This document shows, in pieces, positions 36,798 through 47,745 of a DNA stretch of 64,000 bases (position 1 is its first letter; each line of letters begins with the position of its first letter). Made by a program: the position numbers and the translations under genes. The notes beneath the pieces are model-generated. The model saw only the letters and a program-made list of their open reading frames with translations. It was not told the DNA's origin and made no database searches. Source of the DNA: an uncultured Flavobacteriaceae bacterium. Its GTDB lineage: Bacteria > Bacteroidota > Bacteroidia > Flavobacteriales > Flavobacteriaceae. The stretch covers positions 248,001 through 312,000 of the forward strand of contig CANLWG010000004.1 in assembly GCA_947494715.1 (NCBI GenBank), written 5' to 3'.

Positions 36798-37748
36798 CTA
36801 CTTCAATAACGAAGTTATCTGAGAAGCCAATTCGGTTCCGATCCGGTCTTGCGCTTCTCCCGTTGCGGCACCAATATGTGGCGTCAATGAAATTTTTGGG
36901 TGCATCAAAATCTTAATTTCTGGACTAGGCTCGGATTCGAATACATCCAATCCCGCAAATGAAATTTTTCCACTCTCCAACGCATCGACCAGGGCAACTT
37001 CATCAACAACACCACCCCGAGCTGCATTCACAATGGCGACACCGTCTTTCATGATAGCGAATTCCTTTTTCCCAATAACATACTCTTTTTGTGCTGGAAC
37101 GTGAAGGGTTATGAAATCCGAGGCTTGCAATACTTCTTCCTTGGTCAATGAGGTAAAATTAAAGGAAGCCGATTGACCGTCAAAAAAAGAAACCTCAAGC
37201 GAAGCCTTTTCCAAAAAGGGATCAAAATAAATAACTTTCATACCTATTCCCAAGGCGATTTTTGCAGTAGCCCTACCAATTCTTCCAAAACCCATTACTC
37301 CTAAGGTCTTTCCCCTAAGTTCTGTTCCTCCAGCATAGGATTTTTTAAGCTGTTTAAATTTACTGTCCCCATCCAAAGGCATCTGCCTGTTGGCATCGTA
37401 AAGGAAACGGACCCCTCCGAATAAATGGGCGAAAACCAACTCAGCTACTGATTCCGAAGAAGCCGCAGGGGTATTGATTACATGCAATCCTTTTTCTTTC
37501 GCGTAAGCGACATCGATATTATCCATACCTACGCCACCACGACCGATTAGTTTTAGACCCGGACAGGCATCAATAAGGTCTTTTCGTACTTTAGTAGCAC
37601 TCCGCACCAAAAGCCCAATAATTTCATGTTCATTGATATAGGGAATCAATTGTTCCTGGGCCACAGTTGTAGTTATTACCTCAAAACCTTCGCTTTCCAA
37701 AGCTTGGATTCCTGATTGTGCTATTCCGTCGTTCGCAAGTATTTTCAT
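36798..37748 (-). CDS. serA: D-3-phosphoglycerate dehydrogenase (D-2-hydroxyacid dehydrogenase)
   Basis: 316 residues. The NAD motif is GFGRIGRATAKIALG, 'NAARGGVVDEVALVDAL' follows, and the catalytic His is in TPHIGAATGEAQDR. It is the short form without a C-terminal ACT or regulatory domain, so feedback by serine through that domain is not expected. It follows serC in the same direction, which supports the first step of serine synthesis, oxidation of 3-phosphoglycerate. Generic hydroxyacid dehydrogenase activity is the alternative. Confidence 0.9.
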   Translation of the reverse strand: MKILANDGIAQSGIQALESEGFEVITTTVAQEQLIPYINEHEIIGLLVRSATKVRKDLIDACPGLKLIGRGGVGMDNIDVAYAKEKGLHVINTPAASSESVAELVFAHLFGGVRFLYDANRQMPLDGDSKFKQLKKSYAGGTELRGKTLGVMGFGRIGRATAKIALGIGMKVIYFDPFLEKASLEVSFFDGQSASFNFTSLTKEEVLQASDFITLHVPAQKEYVIGKKEFAIMKDGVAIVNAARGGVVDEVALVDALESGKISFAGLDVFESEPSPEIKILMHPKISLTPHIGAATGEAQDRIGTELASQITSLLK

Positions 37749-37752
37749 TTCA

Positions 37753-37775
37753 GTTGTCAGTTGTTGGTTGTCAGT
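37753..37775. repeat. Short direct repeat GTTGTCAGT (two copies, period 14)
   Basis: Two exact 9-base copies, at 37753-37761 and 37767-37775, in the 85-base spacer between serC and serA. Likely a small slippage repeat; no function evident. Confidence 0.4.
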
Positions 37776-37833
37776 GTATTGTTTTAGTTGCTCTTTGATT
37801 TACGGTCAATGAACAACTAAAAGCATACAACGA

Positions 37834-38898
37834 TTATCCTTTTCGTTCCATTTCGCTCATAATATCCACAAGTATACCTACACTCTCCAATGACATAGCA
37901 TTGTACATGGAAGCTCGGTAACCACCTACGGATCTGTGTCCGTTGAGCCCATTTATACCCGCTTCCTTCCACATAGCATCAAAAGTTTCCTTTAACCTTT
38001 CATCGGCCAGGTTGAATGTTGCGTTCATATAGGAACGGTCTTCTATTTTGGCAAAGCCTTTAAAAACGGGATTCAAATCAATTTCCGAATAAAGCAATTG
38101 TGCCTTCTTTTCATTAATTTCCTCTATCGCCGGGATTCCCCCCAAGTTTTTAAGCCACTCCAGGGTCAACATGCACGTATATACCGGAAAGACCGAAGGT
38201 GTATTGAACATACTGTCCTTGGAAATATGAACTTGGTAATCCAACATGGACGGAATTTTACGGGAAACTTTGCCCAAAACATCTTCTTTAACAACGACCA
38301 AGGTAGTGCCCGCGGCCCCCATATTCTTTTGTGCTCCCGCATAAATTAAATCGAACTGGGAAAAATCCAATTGCCTGGAAAAAATATCGGAACTCATATC
38401 GCAGACCAATGGAACAGTAGTATTCGGGAATTTTTTTACCTGAGTCCCGAAAATGGTGTTATTGGAAGTTAGGTGCAGGTAATCCAAATCATCAGGAACC
38501 GTGTACCCCTTGGGAATGTAATTGAAGTTTTCATCTTTGGATGAGCCCACTTCTACCACTTCACCAAAAATTTTAGCTTCCTTAATAGCCTTTTCACTCC
38601 ATGCGCCGGTATTTAAATATCCAGCTTTCTTGTCCAATAGATTATAGGCCGCCATTAAAAACTCCAGACTGGCGCCTCCTTGTAAAAACAAGGCTTGGTA
38701 TCCTTTGCCCTCTAAGCCCAAAAGCTCCAGTGCCAAAGTCCTTGCCTTTTCCATGATGTCCACAAATTCCTTGCTTCGGTGGGATATTTCAATAAGCGAT
38801 AATCCAGAACCGTTAAAGTCCATAACGGCTTCCGAGGCCTTTAAAAATACCTCTTGTGGAAGAATACAGGGGCCTGCGCTAAAATTATGTCTTTTCAT
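37834..38898 (-). CDS. serC: Phosphoserine aminotransferase
   Basis: 354 residues of the class V PLP aminotransferase family. 'NFSAGPCILPQEVF' at the start, the PLP lysine in 'YAGAQKNMGAAGTT' and 'GHRSVGGYRASMYNA' near the end are diagnostic. It makes phosphoserine from 3-phosphohydroxypyruvate and glutamate. Paired with serA downstream. Confidence 0.95.
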   Translation of the reverse strand: MKRHNFSAGPCILPQEVFLKASEAVMDFNGSGLSLIEISHRSKEFVDIMEKARTLALELLGLEGKGYQALFLQGGASLEFLMAAYNLLDKKAGYLNTGAWSEKAIKEAKIFGEVVEVGSSKDENFNYIPKGYTVPDDLDYLHLTSNNTIFGTQVKKFPNTTVPLVCDMSSDIFSRQLDFSQFDLIYAGAQKNMGAAGTTLVVVKEDVLGKVSRKIPSMLDYQVHISKDSMFNTPSVFPVYTCMLTLEWLKNLGGIPAIEEINEKKAQLLYSEIDLNPVFKGFAKIEDRSYMNATFNLADERLKETFDAMWKEAGINGLNGHRSVGGYRASMYNAMSLESVGILVDIMSEMERKG

Positions 38899-39016
38899 AT
38901 GATGTCCAATTTATAGGTTCCGAAAATCATTCGGTATTTCAATAGGTTTCTTAAATTAAGCCGTTAAAGGTCATAAAATTAAAGGGAATCATCCTAATGG
39001 AAAACAAATAATTCTG

Positions 39017-40078
39017 TTATGTTTTTAACAGGAAGTCAACAGTATCCACCCCATCCGCATAATCTGTTAAACTTGGGGTTTGCGTCTTTCCGAAAGGAAT
39101 CTCATTCTTTATAATGCCCTGGGATACCACACATTGTATTCTGTCCTTATCCCGTTCCAACTTTAATTTAATATCCTTCAAGGATTCGTATCGCTCATAA
39201 AACAGTGATGCAATAGGTGATGCATAACTTTCATCCTCTTTTACCATAAGAAATCCGTTGTCCAGGATTCTGAATTCGCTCATCAGGTATACCGCCTTAT
39301 TGTAATCATAATTATTGGCGTATTTATGATGATTTATAATAGCGTTATATGGGTAAATTGATGTAAAGAATATATCAAAATCATAATCCATCGGAACAAA
39401 GAGTTTGGATATGCTTCGGCACCCTAGCCCATAATATCTAAAAATATCCTCGCCCAAGTCTTTTAGCTGCTCTGGAGATTCCTTTCCAGTAAGGACTGCC
39501 ACCGAGTTTCTATTCTTTCGGATTAAGTTGGGTTTTTTAGCGAAGTAATATTCAAAATATCGTGCCGTATTATTACTTCCTGTTGCAATTATTGCATCAA
39601 ATACATCCAGTTTTTCCTCGGTAAAACGAATTGCATGCTTCAGGGTTGGCTCCTTTTCAATAAGAAATTCGGCCAAAAACGGAAGCAGGATATTGTCGTT
39701 GGAGGAAAGTTTTACCAGTACGGAATTTCCAGTTAAAAGAACCGCCAAAAAATCGTGGAAACCTACCAGGGGAATGTTTCCGGCCGTAATAAGCGCGATG
39801 TCTTTTTCTTTGTTTTTTTGCAGATCATAGGAGGACATCCAATTGAGTAAACTGTCTTCCGTCAATTGTTTATTCCAACTCTCAAGGGCAAAAAGCACAT
39901 TCTCTTTCGTAAACCAACCATTGGACTGACCGGCCAAACGAATCTTTTGTTCCAATTTATGAAACCACATGCTTTTCGGATGCCCGTTGGAAGCTAATTT
40001 ATTGGGATATTCGCAAAATTCCCCTATGAATTTTCCAAGTTTAACAAAAGCTTCTAATCTATGTTTGAGGTCTGTCAT
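39017..40078 (-). CDS. LuxC-like acyl-CoA reductase
   Basis: 353 residues of the LuxC/aldehyde-dehydrogenase-like family. 'ALITAGNIPLVGFHDFLAVLLTGNSVLVKLSS' carries the cofactor-binding part, and Cys220 in 'RYYGLGCRSISKLF' is the probable acyl-accepting residue. Flavobacteriia usually keep one such gene between serC and a ferredoxin gene, as here, without any lux genes. The physiological acyl substrate is unknown. A minus-strand TATTTTTG box at 40129-40136 is a likely -7 element. Confidence 0.85.
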   Translation of the reverse strand: MTDLKHRLEAFVKLGKFIGEFCEYPNKLASNGHPKSMWFHKLEQKIRLAGQSNGWFTKENVLFALESWNKQLTEDSLLNWMSSYDLQKNKEKDIALITAGNIPLVGFHDFLAVLLTGNSVLVKLSSNDNILLPFLAEFLIEKEPTLKHAIRFTEEKLDVFDAIIATGSNNTARYFEYYFAKKPNLIRKNRNSVAVLTGKESPEQLKDLGEDIFRYYGLGCRSISKLFVPMDYDFDIFFTSIYPYNAIINHHKYANNYDYNKAVYLMSEFRILDNGFLMVKEDESYASPIASLFYERYESLKDIKLKLERDKDRIQCVVSQGIIKNEIPFGKTQTPSLTDYADGVDTVDFLLKT

Positions 40079-40082
40079 TATA

Positions 40083-40114
40083 TTTGTCTAGTAATTCTGT
40101 AGGGTTTACCTTTG
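40083..40114 (+). promoter_or_regulatory. Promoter for the ferredoxin gene (TTTG ... TACCTTTG)
   Basis: TTTG at 40083-40086 and TACCTTTG at 40107-40114 are 20 bases apart, matching the Bacteroidota sigma-70 consensus TTTG-N(19-21)-TAnnTTTG. Transcription would start near 40121, about 85 bases before the ferredoxin ATG, and overlaps the divergent leader of the acyl-CoA reductase gene. Confidence 0.65.
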
Positions 40115-40207
40115 CGCCCAAGGAATTGCAAAAATACACATACAAAACTAAAATTGCTGCTGAACGGATTTTGAACGCAAAACGAATTCAGCTTAAAAAA
40201 GAAAATT

Positions 40208-40561
40208 ATGGCGATTATAATAACAGATGAATGTATAAACTGTGGGGCTTGTGAGCCCGAGTGCCCTAACACCGCTATCTATGAAGGAGCGGATGAATGG
40301 CGATATAGTGATGGTACTTCCTTAAAAGGAGATGTTGTATTACCGGATGGAAAGGCCGTAAATGCAGATGATGTGCAGGAACCGATTAGTGATGAACTCT
40401 ATTATATATCTCCGGACAAATGTACGGAGTGTATGGGCTTTCATGAGGAGCCGCAGTGTGCTGCAGTCTGTCCTGTGGATTGCTGTGTTCCCGATGAAGA
40501 TAGGGTAGAGTCCGAAGAAACTTTGCTTACCAAACAACAATTTATGCATCCGGAAGAGTAG
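40208..40561 (+). CDS. 2[4Fe-4S] ferredoxin
   Basis: 117 residues. The first cluster motif is [12 protein letters not shown]. The second, [18 protein letters not shown], has the long eight-residue insertion between the second and third Cys seen in Allochromatium-type ferredoxins. The acidic tail is typical. It is a cytoplasmic low-potential electron carrier. It is divergent from the acyl-CoA reductase gene, has a good upstream promoter, and a hairpin terminator directly after it. Confidence 0.93.
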   Translation: MAIIITDECINCGACEPECPNTAIYEGADEWRYSDGTSLKGDVVLPDGKAVNADDVQEPISDELYYISPDKCTECMGFHEEPQCAAVCPVDCCVPDEDRVESEETLLTKQQFMHPEE

Positions 40562-40596
40562 GTGAAACATCCGACCGATTTGAAAAAAAAAGTCTG

Positions 40597-40622
40597 AACC
40601 CGACAGTATTGTCGGGTTTTTT
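40597..40622 (+). terminator. Rho-independent terminator after the ferredoxin gene
   Basis: AACCCGAC and GTCGGGTT pair around a six-base loop (AGTATT) and are followed by more T residues. It lies 36 bases after the ferredoxin stop. Confidence 0.9.
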
Positions 40623-40659
40623 GTTTCTCCTTTTAAGTTTTAAAACCATTTTGAAAAAC

Positions 40660-40667
40660 TATCTTTG
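40660..40667 (+). promoter_or_regulatory. -7 box TATCTTTG upstream of ychF
   Basis: An exact TAnnTTTG match about 60 bases before the ychF ATG and just after the ferredoxin terminator. No good TTTG -33 element is seen at the usual spacing. Confidence 0.5.
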
Positions 40668-40725
40668 CACGCGAATTGGAAAATAGAAGCTTTTTCCAAA
40701 ACTGTAAATCTAACGTCTTCCGCAA

Positions 40726-41820
40726 ATGAAAGCAGGTATCGTAGGCTTACCCAATGTAGGCAAGTCCACCCTTTTTAATTGTCTATCCAACGCCAAGGCG
40801 CAAAGTGCCAATTTTCCATTTTGCACTATTGAGCCTAATATTGGTGTGGTAAACGTTCCCGATCCCAGATTGGAAAAACTGGAAGAGTTGGTGGACCCTG
40901 AACGTGTAGTGCCCGCTACCGTAGAAATTGTGGATATCGCCGGACTTGTAAAAGGAGCTAGCAAAGGCGAAGGATTGGGCAACCAGTTTCTGGGAAATAT
41001 AAGGGAGACCGATGCCATCCTTCATGTTTTGCGTTGTTTTGATAATGACAACGTGGTTCATGTAGATGGTTCGGTAGACCCTATCCGTGACAAGGAAACC
41101 ATCGATATGGAATTGCAGTTAAAAGACCTTGAAACCGTGGAAAAAAAATTGGACAAGGTAAAACGTTCTGCAAAAACAGGAAATAAAGAGGCCCAAAAGG
41201 AAGAGGCTGTACTATTGAAATTAAAGGACGGTCTGGAAGCCGGTACCTCAGTACGTGCCATTTCCATTGAAAAAGAAGCCCGAAAGGAATATGTAAATCC
41301 CTTACAATTCATAACGGACAAACCCGTAATGTATGTATGTAATGTAGATGAAGAGTCTGCGGTCACGGGGAATCCCTATGTAGAAAAAGTGCGAAATGCC
41401 GTAGCCCATGAGGAAGCGGTCATTCTTGTTTTGGCCGTGGGTACGGAAGCGGATATCACCGAACTGGAAACCTATGAAGAACGGCAAATGTTCCTTGAAG
41501 ATATGGGATTGGATGAACCGGGTTCCGCTAAACTGATACGGGGAGCCTACAAATTATTAAATCTTGAAACCTACTTTACCGCAGGCGAAAAGGAAGTCCG
41601 TGCTTGGACCATTCCCATTGGGGCCACCGCACCACAAGCTGCTGGGGTAATCCATACCGATTTTGAAAAAGGTTTTATCCGTGCAGAGGTCATTTCCTAT
41701 TCGGACTATGTAGGTTATGGGAGTGAGCAAAAGGTAAAGGAAGCCGGTAAAATGCGGGTAGAAGGAAAAGACTACATTGTACAGGATGGGGATGTGATGC
41801 ATTTTCGGTTCAATGTATAA
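40726..41820 (+). CDS. ychF: Redox-regulated ATPase/GTPase YchF
   Basis: 364 residues. The P-loop GLPNVGKST, '[11 protein letters not shown]', the DxxG-type '[20 protein letters not shown]' and the altered base-specificity motif NVDE, which favours ATP, mark this universal Obg-family protein. It has the coiled-coil insertion and C-terminal TGS domain ('[32 protein letters not shown]'). It associates with ribosomes and stress responses. Confidence 0.97.
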   Translation: MKAGIVGLPNVGKSTLFNCLSNAKAQSANFPFCTIEPNIGVVNVPDPRLEKLEELVDPERVVPATVEIVDIAGLVKGASKGEGLGNQFLGNIRETDAILHVLRCFDNDNVVHVDGSVDPIRDKETIDMELQLKDLETVEKKLDKVKRSAKTGNKEAQKEEAVLLKLKDGLEAGTSVRAISIEKEARKEYVNPLQFITDKPVMYVCNVDEESAVTGNPYVEKVRNAVAHEEAVILVLAVGTEADITELETYEERQMFLEDMGLDEPGSAKLIRGAYKLLNLETYFTAGEKEVRAWTIPIGATAPQAAGVIHTDFEKGFIRAEVISYSDYVGYGSEQKVKEAGKMRVEGKDYIVQDGDVMHFRFNV

Positions 41821-41876
41821 ATAGTTGCTTCTAAAAAACTCAAAAAGCTCTTCAAAGAATTACAGCTGACCATCGT

Positions 41877-41895
41877 AATCCTTCAAAAAAGGATT
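41877..41895. repeat. Hairpin AATCCTT/AAGGATT between ychF and the permease gene
   Basis: A perfect 7-bp stem with a five-base loop, but no T-run follows on the plus strand. Function is unclear; it may stabilise the 3' end of the ychF message. Confidence 0.35.
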
Positions 41896-41929
41896 TGAGC
41901 CCGAATACCGTCCATTCTATTTTTACGGA

Positions 41930-42835
41930 ATGTTTAAAAAGTCGTCCGCCGCGGGTATTGGAATCCTGTTTGCTATTTTAGGGGTAGTGCTCTTTTCTAC
42001 GAAAGCCGTCATGGTAAAACTGGCCTATCAATATAAAGTGGACCATGTTACCCTGCTTCTGTTCCGGATGGGCTTTGCCCTTCCTTTTTATATGTTCATC
42101 GCTTTTTGGAAGAAACCGCTGCATCCAAAGGAAATTCGAATCAAAGATTATGTTTGGATTGTATTTTTAGGATTTGTAGGCTACTATTTGGCCAGCTTAT
42201 TCGACTTTATGGGCCTACAATACATAAAGGCCGGACTGGAACGTATTATTCTGTTCATTTACCCAACTATAGTAGTGCTGCTATCCTGGCTTTTCTTTAG
42301 AAAAATAATGACCAGGTCCCAAACGTTGGCCATTTTGCTTACCTATCTTGGGGTAGTCGTTACTTTTTGGAACGAGATTCAAATTCAAGGTGAATCTGCA
42401 TTATGGGGTGGGTTTTTAATCTTTCTTAGTGCAATTACCTATGCCTCTTATTTGGTAGGCAGCGGTTGGTTGATTCCAAAATTTGGGGTACTCCAGTTTA
42501 CTTCCTATGCCATGATTGTATCTACTATTTGTGTGGGCATACATTATGGAATTTCAGGTGATTTTGAACTTATCCATTATCCCTGGGAAGTATACGCATT
42601 GGGATTGGCCATGGCGCTTTTTGCAACCTTGATTCCCTCCTTTTTGGTTTCCGCGGCAATTGAAAGATTGGGAGCATCCACTTTTTCTATTTTTGGGAGT
42701 TTGGGACCAATTTCTACTATCGTTTTGGCCTATTTCTTTTTGGACGAGCGGATAACCGCTATTCAGGTTTTTGGAATGTTGATCGTAATAGCCGGTGTAA
42801 GCATGGTTTCCGTAAAGGGCAAAGTTAAGAGCTAA
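41930..42835 (+). CDS. EamA/DMT-family permease
   Basis: 301 residues with ten hydrophobic helices forming two EamA repeats (about residues 10-140 and 155-295). 'LLLFRMGFALPFYMFIAFW', 'YIKAGLERIILFIYPTIVVL' and 'ERLGASTFSIFGSLGPISTIVLAYFFLDE' are typical. A small-metabolite exporter is expected; the substrate is unknown. It is separated from ychF by 109 bases. Confidence 0.88.
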   Translation: MFKKSSAAGIGILFAILGVVLFSTKAVMVKLAYQYKVDHVTLLLFRMGFALPFYMFIAFWKKPLHPKEIRIKDYVWIVFLGFVGYYLASLFDFMGLQYIKAGLERIILFIYPTIVVLLSWLFFRKIMTRSQTLAILLTYLGVVVTFWNEIQIQGESALWGGFLIFLSAITYASYLVGSGWLIPKFGVLQFTSYAMIVSTICVGIHYGISGDFELIHYPWEVYALGLAMALFATLIPSFLVSAAIERLGASTFSIFGSLGPISTIVLAYFFLDERITAIQVFGMLIVIAGVSMVSVKGKVKS

Positions 42836-43015
42836 AAAGGCATAGGATCAAGATTTGCAAATTGCATATTTTAAAGTCGGTTTTAAGACTTCAACTTTAA
42901 ACCTGTAACCCCAGCTATCAACAAATTCCGTACTTTCGTTGTTAATTACTTTCCTTGGCACCCATTTTGATTTTTGCCTCGAAATTTTATATTAGCAAGG
43001 ATAAACCTGCACCAA

Positions 43016-44875
43016 ATGGCTGAAACGCAATATACCGAAGACAATATTCGCTCACTGGATTGGAAGGAGCACATCCGGATGCGTCCCGGAATGTATATTG
43101 GCAAATTGGGAGATGGCTCTTCGGCAGATGATGGTATCTATATTCTTGTCAAGGAGGTATTGGATAATTGTATCGATGAATTTGTAATGGGCGCAGGTAA
43201 GACCATTGAAATTTCGATTCAGGGCGAACGGGTTATTGTTCGAGATTACGGTAGGGGTATTCCATTGGGCAAAGTGGTGGACGTAGTATCCAAAATGAAT
43301 ACAGGCGGAAAATACGATACACGGGCCTTTAAGAAATCCGTTGGACTTAACGGGGTAGGTACCAAGGCCGTAAATGCTCTTTCGGCCTTTTTTAAAGTGG
43401 AATCTACGAGGGACGGTAAATCCAAATCCGCTGAATTTGAGATAGGAGAGCTCAAAAAAGAAGAGTTGTTGGAAGAGACCGCAAGGAGGCGTGGTACCAA
43501 GGTTACTTTTATCCCCGATGAATCCATCTTCAAAAAATACAAGTACCGCAATGAGTACGTAGAACGCATGGTCAAAAACTATGTGTACCTAAACCCTGGA
43601 CTTACCATTGTGTTCAACGGGGAAAAGTTCCATTCCGAAAACGGATTGAAGGATTTGCTGGAAGACAACAACAACGCCGAGGATATGTTGTACCCCATTA
43701 TACATTTGAGGGGCAATGATATCGAAGTAGCCATTACACATAGCAAGACACAGTATAGCGAGGAGTACCATTCTTTCGTGAACGGACAGCACACCACACA
43801 AGGAGGGACACATCAGGCCGCTTTTCGTGAGGCTATGGTAAAAACCATTCGCGATTTCTATGGTAAGGGTTACGACCCCTCGGATATACGAAAATCCATT
43901 ATTTCGGCCATTTCCATCAAGGTAATGGAACCTATTTTTGAAAGCCAGACGAAGACCAAGTTGGGCTCTACCGATATGGGAGGAGGTCTACCTACTGTAC
44001 GAACCTATATCAATGATTTTGTCGGCAGGCAGCTGGACAATTATTTACATAAAAACCCCGATACGGCAGAAAAGCTGCAACGTAAGATTATGCAGGCCGA
44101 AAAGGAACGGAAGGAACTTTCGGGTATCCGAAAATTGGCACGGGAACGTGCAAAAAAGGCAAGTCTACATAATAAAAAACTAAGGGACTGCCGGGTGCAT
44201 TTGGATAATATGAAGAACGATAGGAGGCTAGAAAGCACTTTGTTCATTACCGAAGGTGATTCCGCTTCCGGATCCATAACCAAATCCAGGGATGTGAATA
44301 CACAGGCGGTGTTCAGTCTTCGTGGAAAGCCTTTGAACTCTTATGGTATGTCCAAAAAAATTGTATATGAGAACGAGGAATTCAATCTTCTGCAAGCGGC
44401 ATTGAATATAGAGGATTCCATGGAAGAACTTCGCTACAACAATATCGTAATAGCTACGGATGCCGATGTAGATGGAATGCATATCCGATTGCTGTTAATT
44501 ACCTTTTTTCTACAGTTCTTTCCGGAATTGATAAAGGAAGGACATTTGTATATCCTGCAGACTCCCTTGTTCCGTGTTAGGAACAAGAAGGAAACCATTT
44601 ATTGTTATAGCGATGAAGAGAAGAGGGATGCTATTAAAAAACTATCCGGAAAACCTGAAATCACCCGATTCAAGGGTCTGGGAGAGATTTCACCGGATGA
44701 GTTCAAGCATTTCATCGGGGATGATATCCGATTGGAACCTGTTATGTTGGACAAAGCGATGTCCATTGAACAGTTATTGAATTTCTATATGGGCAAGAAT
44801 ACGCCTGATCGTCAAAAATTCATTATTAATAATCTTAAAGTAGAAGTAGATTTAGTTGAAGATAACCATTTGTAA
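43016..44875 (+). CDS. parE: DNA topoisomerase IV subunit B
   Basis: 619 residues from the ATG at 43016 ([20 protein letters not shown]); an earlier in-frame start at 42974 adds a tail not seen in the family. GHKL ATPase landmarks are 'VLDNCIDEF', 'DYGRGIPLG' and '[14 protein letters not shown]'; the TOPRIM motifs are 'EGDSASGSI' and '[12 protein letters not shown]'. With ParC it forms the chromosome-decatenating topoisomerase. Its stop is 26 bases before parC, so both are in one operon. Confidence 0.96.
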   Translation: MAETQYTEDNIRSLDWKEHIRMRPGMYIGKLGDGSSADDGIYILVKEVLDNCIDEFVMGAGKTIEISIQGERVIVRDYGRGIPLGKVVDVVSKMNTGGKYDTRAFKKSVGLNGVGTKAVNALSAFFKVESTRDGKSKSAEFEIGELKKEELLEETARRRGTKVTFIPDESIFKKYKYRNEYVERMVKNYVYLNPGLTIVFNGEKFHSENGLKDLLEDNNNAEDMLYPIIHLRGNDIEVAITHSKTQYSEEYHSFVNGQHTTQGGTHQAAFREAMVKTIRDFYGKGYDPSDIRKSIISAISIKVMEPIFESQTKTKLGSTDMGGGLPTVRTYINDFVGRQLDNYLHKNPDTAEKLQRKIMQAEKERKELSGIRKLARERAKKASLHNKKLRDCRVHLDNMKNDRRLESTLFITEGDSASGSITKSRDVNTQAVFSLRGKPLNSYGMSKKIVYENEEFNLLQAALNIEDSMEELRYNNIVIATDADVDGMHIRLLLITFFLQFFPELIKEGHLYILQTPLFRVRNKKETIYCYSDEEKRDAIKKLSGKPEITRFKGLGEISPDEFKHFIGDDIRLEPVMLDKAMSIEQLLNFYMGKNTPDRQKFIINNLKVEVDLVEDNHL

Positions 44876-44901
44876 AACAAAGTTATACGTATCTGTTCTG
44901 A

Positions 44902-47547
44902 ATGGAAGAGAATGAAGAATTGAACGAGGCTCATGAACAAAACCCAGATAGCCCTCAAGATGCCCTTACCCGAGTTACGGGCATGTACAAGGATTGGTTT
45001 TTGGATTATGCTTCCTATGTTATTTTAGAACGGGCGGTTCCGGCCATAGAGGATGGGTTTAAACCCGTACAGCGTCGTATCATGCACGCATTGAAGGAAC
45101 TGGATGACGGCCGCTACAATAAAGTGGCCAATGTCGTAGGCCACACTATGCAATACCACCCCCATGGGGATGCCAGTATTGCCGATGCCATGGTGCAGAT
45201 CGGTCAGAAGGAGTTGTTGATAGATACACAGGGAAACTGGGGAAATATCTTAACAGGAGATAGTGCCGCAGCTTCCAGATACATAGAAGCGAGGCTTTCC
45301 AAATTTGCGTTAGAGGTTGTTTTTAGTCCCAAGATTACCGAATGGCAACTTTCCTATGATGGTAGAAAAAAAGAGCCGGTAAACCTACCCGTAAAATTTC
45401 CATTGTTGTTGGCTCAGGGAGCCGAAGGTATTGCGGTAGGCCTTTCCACCAAAATACTCCCGCATAACTTCAATGAACTTATAGATGCCTCCATAAAACA
45501 TCTGAAGGGGCAACGTTTTAAGTTGTTTCCCGATTTTCCGACCGCCGGTATTATCGATGTTGACAATTACAATGACGGCTTACGGGGAGGCAAAATACGT
45601 GTCCGTGCAAAAATTTCCCAAAGGGACAAAAACACTTTGGTTATCAATGAGATTCCCTTTGGTACCAATACATCCTCTTTGATCGATTCTATTCTTAAGG
45701 CAAACGATAAGGGGAAAATAAAAATCAAAAAAATAGAGGACAATACGGCGGCCGAGGTAGAAATTTTGGTGCATTTACCAAGTGGCATCTCTCCGGACAA
45801 GACCATCGATGCTCTTTACGCGTTCACATCTTGTGAATCATCCATTTCTCCTTTGGCCTGTATCATCGAGGACAACAAACCTTTGTTCATTGGGGTCACG
45901 GAGATGTTAAGGCGTTCTACGGACGCCACTGTAGAGTTATTGAAACAAGAGTTGGAAATTCAGCTTTCCGAACTCCAGGAACAATGGCATTTTGCCTCAT
46001 TGGAACGAATTTTCATTGAAAACCGTATCTATAGGGATATTGAGGAAGAAGAAACTTGGGAAGGGGTGATAGCGGCTATCGATAAAGGATTGAAACCACA
46101 TGTCACACATTTGAAAAGAGCGGTTACCGAGGAGGATATTGTCCGTTTGACCGAGATTCGTATAAAACGTATTTCCAAATTCGATTTGGATAAGGCCCAA
46201 CAGTATTTGGAAAGCTTGGAAGAAAAAATTGCCCAGACCCAACATCATCTGGACAACTTGGTCGATTTTGCCATTGATTATTTCAAAAATTTGAAATCCA
46301 AATACGGAAAGGGACGTGAGCGGAAATCGGAAATTCGGATTTTTGACGATATTGAAGCGACCAAAGTGGTCATACGCAACACCAAACTATACGTAAACCG
46401 GGAAGAAGGTTTTGTAGGCACTTCGCTTAGACGTGATGAATATGTAACGGATTGTAGTGATATAGATGATATCATCGTTTTCACAAAGGACGGAAAAATG
46501 ATGGTCACCAAGGTGGATGCCAAAACCTTTATTGGCAAAAATATTATTCATGTTGCCGTGTTTAAGAAAAAGGACAAGCGGACCATTTATAACATGATCT
46601 ACAAGGATGGTAGGGGAGGTGCCACATACATAAAACGTTTTGCCGTAACCAGTATTACAAGGGATAAGGCCTATGATCTTACCAGCGGTAAGGCCAGTAC
46701 GGATGTATTATATTTTTCGGCCAATCCCAACGGTGAAGCTGAAGTGGTTACCGTAAACCTACGGCAAGTAGGAAGTATTAAAAAATTGAAATGGGATATG
46801 GATTTTGCCGATGTATTGATTAAAGGCAGGGCTTCCAAAGGAAATATTGTTACCAAATATTCGGTAAAACGTATAGAGCTTAAAGAGAAAGGACTATCTA
46901 CTTTAAAACCCCGTAGACTTTGGTTCGATGACACCGTGCAACGTTTAAATATGGATGAACGCGGAGAATTTCTAGGTGAATTTACAGGTGAGGACCGCTT
47001 GCTTCTGATAAATCAACATGGTGTAGTAAAGACAGTTATACCCGAACTTACACTCCGGTTTGATGATGATATGATCGTGTTGGAAAAATGGGATCCCAAC
47101 AAACCACTATCTGCAATCCATTGGGAGGGAGAGAAGGAGCTATTCTATGTAAAACGATTCTTGATCGAAAACCCGGATAAGGAAGAAAATATTATTACGG
47201 ACCATGCAAAATCCTATTTAGAGAAAATCTTTACGGATTATCGTCCTAGAGCGGAAGTTGTTTTCTCCAAGAAACGAGGGCAGGACCGAAAGGACAATCT
47301 AGAGATTAATCTGGAGGAATTCATATCCGTAAAAGGTATTACTGCAATGGGCAACCAATTGACTAAGGAGAAAATACTTGAAATCAATGCTTTGGATCCA
47401 TTGCCCTACGAACCGCCCAAACCCAAGAATACAATGGATATTGAAGTAGTGGACGAGGAAAATGTAGCTTCGGAAACATCTACTAAATTAAACCCAAATG
47501 GTGAGGACGAGGGAAACAATGATAGTGAGCAAACCACTCTTTTCTAA
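44902..47547 (+). CDS. parC: DNA topoisomerase IV subunit A
   Basis: 881 residues. The winged-helix breakage domain has 'YHPHGDASIADAM' and catalytic Tyr127 in 'AAASRYIEARLSKFALE'; a coiled-coil gate and a C-terminal beta-pinwheel region follow, and an acidic, low-complexity tail ends the protein. The helix before the tyrosine is the quinolone-contact region by family knowledge. Partner gene parE is directly upstream. Confidence 0.96.
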   Translation: MEENEELNEAHEQNPDSPQDALTRVTGMYKDWFLDYASYVILERAVPAIEDGFKPVQRRIMHALKELDDGRYNKVANVVGHTMQYHPHGDASIADAMVQIGQKELLIDTQGNWGNILTGDSAAASRYIEARLSKFALEVVFSPKITEWQLSYDGRKKEPVNLPVKFPLLLAQGAEGIAVGLSTKILPHNFNELIDASIKHLKGQRFKLFPDFPTAGIIDVDNYNDGLRGGKIRVRAKISQRDKNTLVINEIPFGTNTSSLIDSILKANDKGKIKIKKIEDNTAAEVEILVHLPSGISPDKTIDALYAFTSCESSISPLACIIEDNKPLFIGVTEMLRRSTDATVELLKQELEIQLSELQEQWHFASLERIFIENRIYRDIEEEETWEGVIAAIDKGLKPHVTHLKRAVTEEDIVRLTEIRIKRISKFDLDKAQQYLESLEEKIAQTQHHLDNLVDFAIDYFKNLKSKYGKGRERKSEIRIFDDIEATKVVIRNTKLYVNREEGFVGTSLRRDEYVTDCSDIDDIIVFTKDGKMMVTKVDAKTFIGKNIIHVAVFKKKDKRTIYNMIYKDGRGGATYIKRFAVTSITRDKAYDLTSGKASTDVLYFSANPNGEAEVVTVNLRQVGSIKKLKWDMDFADVLIKGRASKGNIVTKYSVKRIELKEKGLSTLKPRRLWFDDTVQRLNMDERGEFLGEFTGEDRLLLINQHGVVKTVIPELTLRFDDDMIVLEKWDPNKPLSAIHWEGEKELFYVKRFLIENPDKEENIITDHAKSYLEKIFTDYRPRAEVVFSKKRGQDRKDNLEINLEEFISVKGITAMGNQLTKEKILEINALDPLPYEPPKPKNTMDIEVVDEENVASETSTKLNPNGEDEGNNDSEQTTLF

Positions 47548-47554
47548 CTTAAAT

Positions 47555-47602
47555 AACCGGATAAACTCCAGCGGAATGCTATAAAATTCCGACTATTCGG
47601 TT
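47555..47602. other. Nested hairpin downstream of parC
   Basis: An inner 6-bp stem CGGAAT/ATTCCG with an eight-base loop lies inside an outer AACCG/CGGTT pair. There is no T-run, so it is not a clear terminator. The rest of the 198-base spacer to the next gene is AT-rich without further signals I can support. Confidence 0.35.
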
Positions 47603-47745
47603 CTGTTAATACAGATGTGAGATTTAGATAGCTACGGATATATGTTTAAGGAAAGTAAGAAATTATCTTCCAGAAGCTTATAAAAGATGAACATTTTGTT
47701 TTTTTGAAACTAATAGCCTTATATTTAGCCTAAACTGATTGTTAG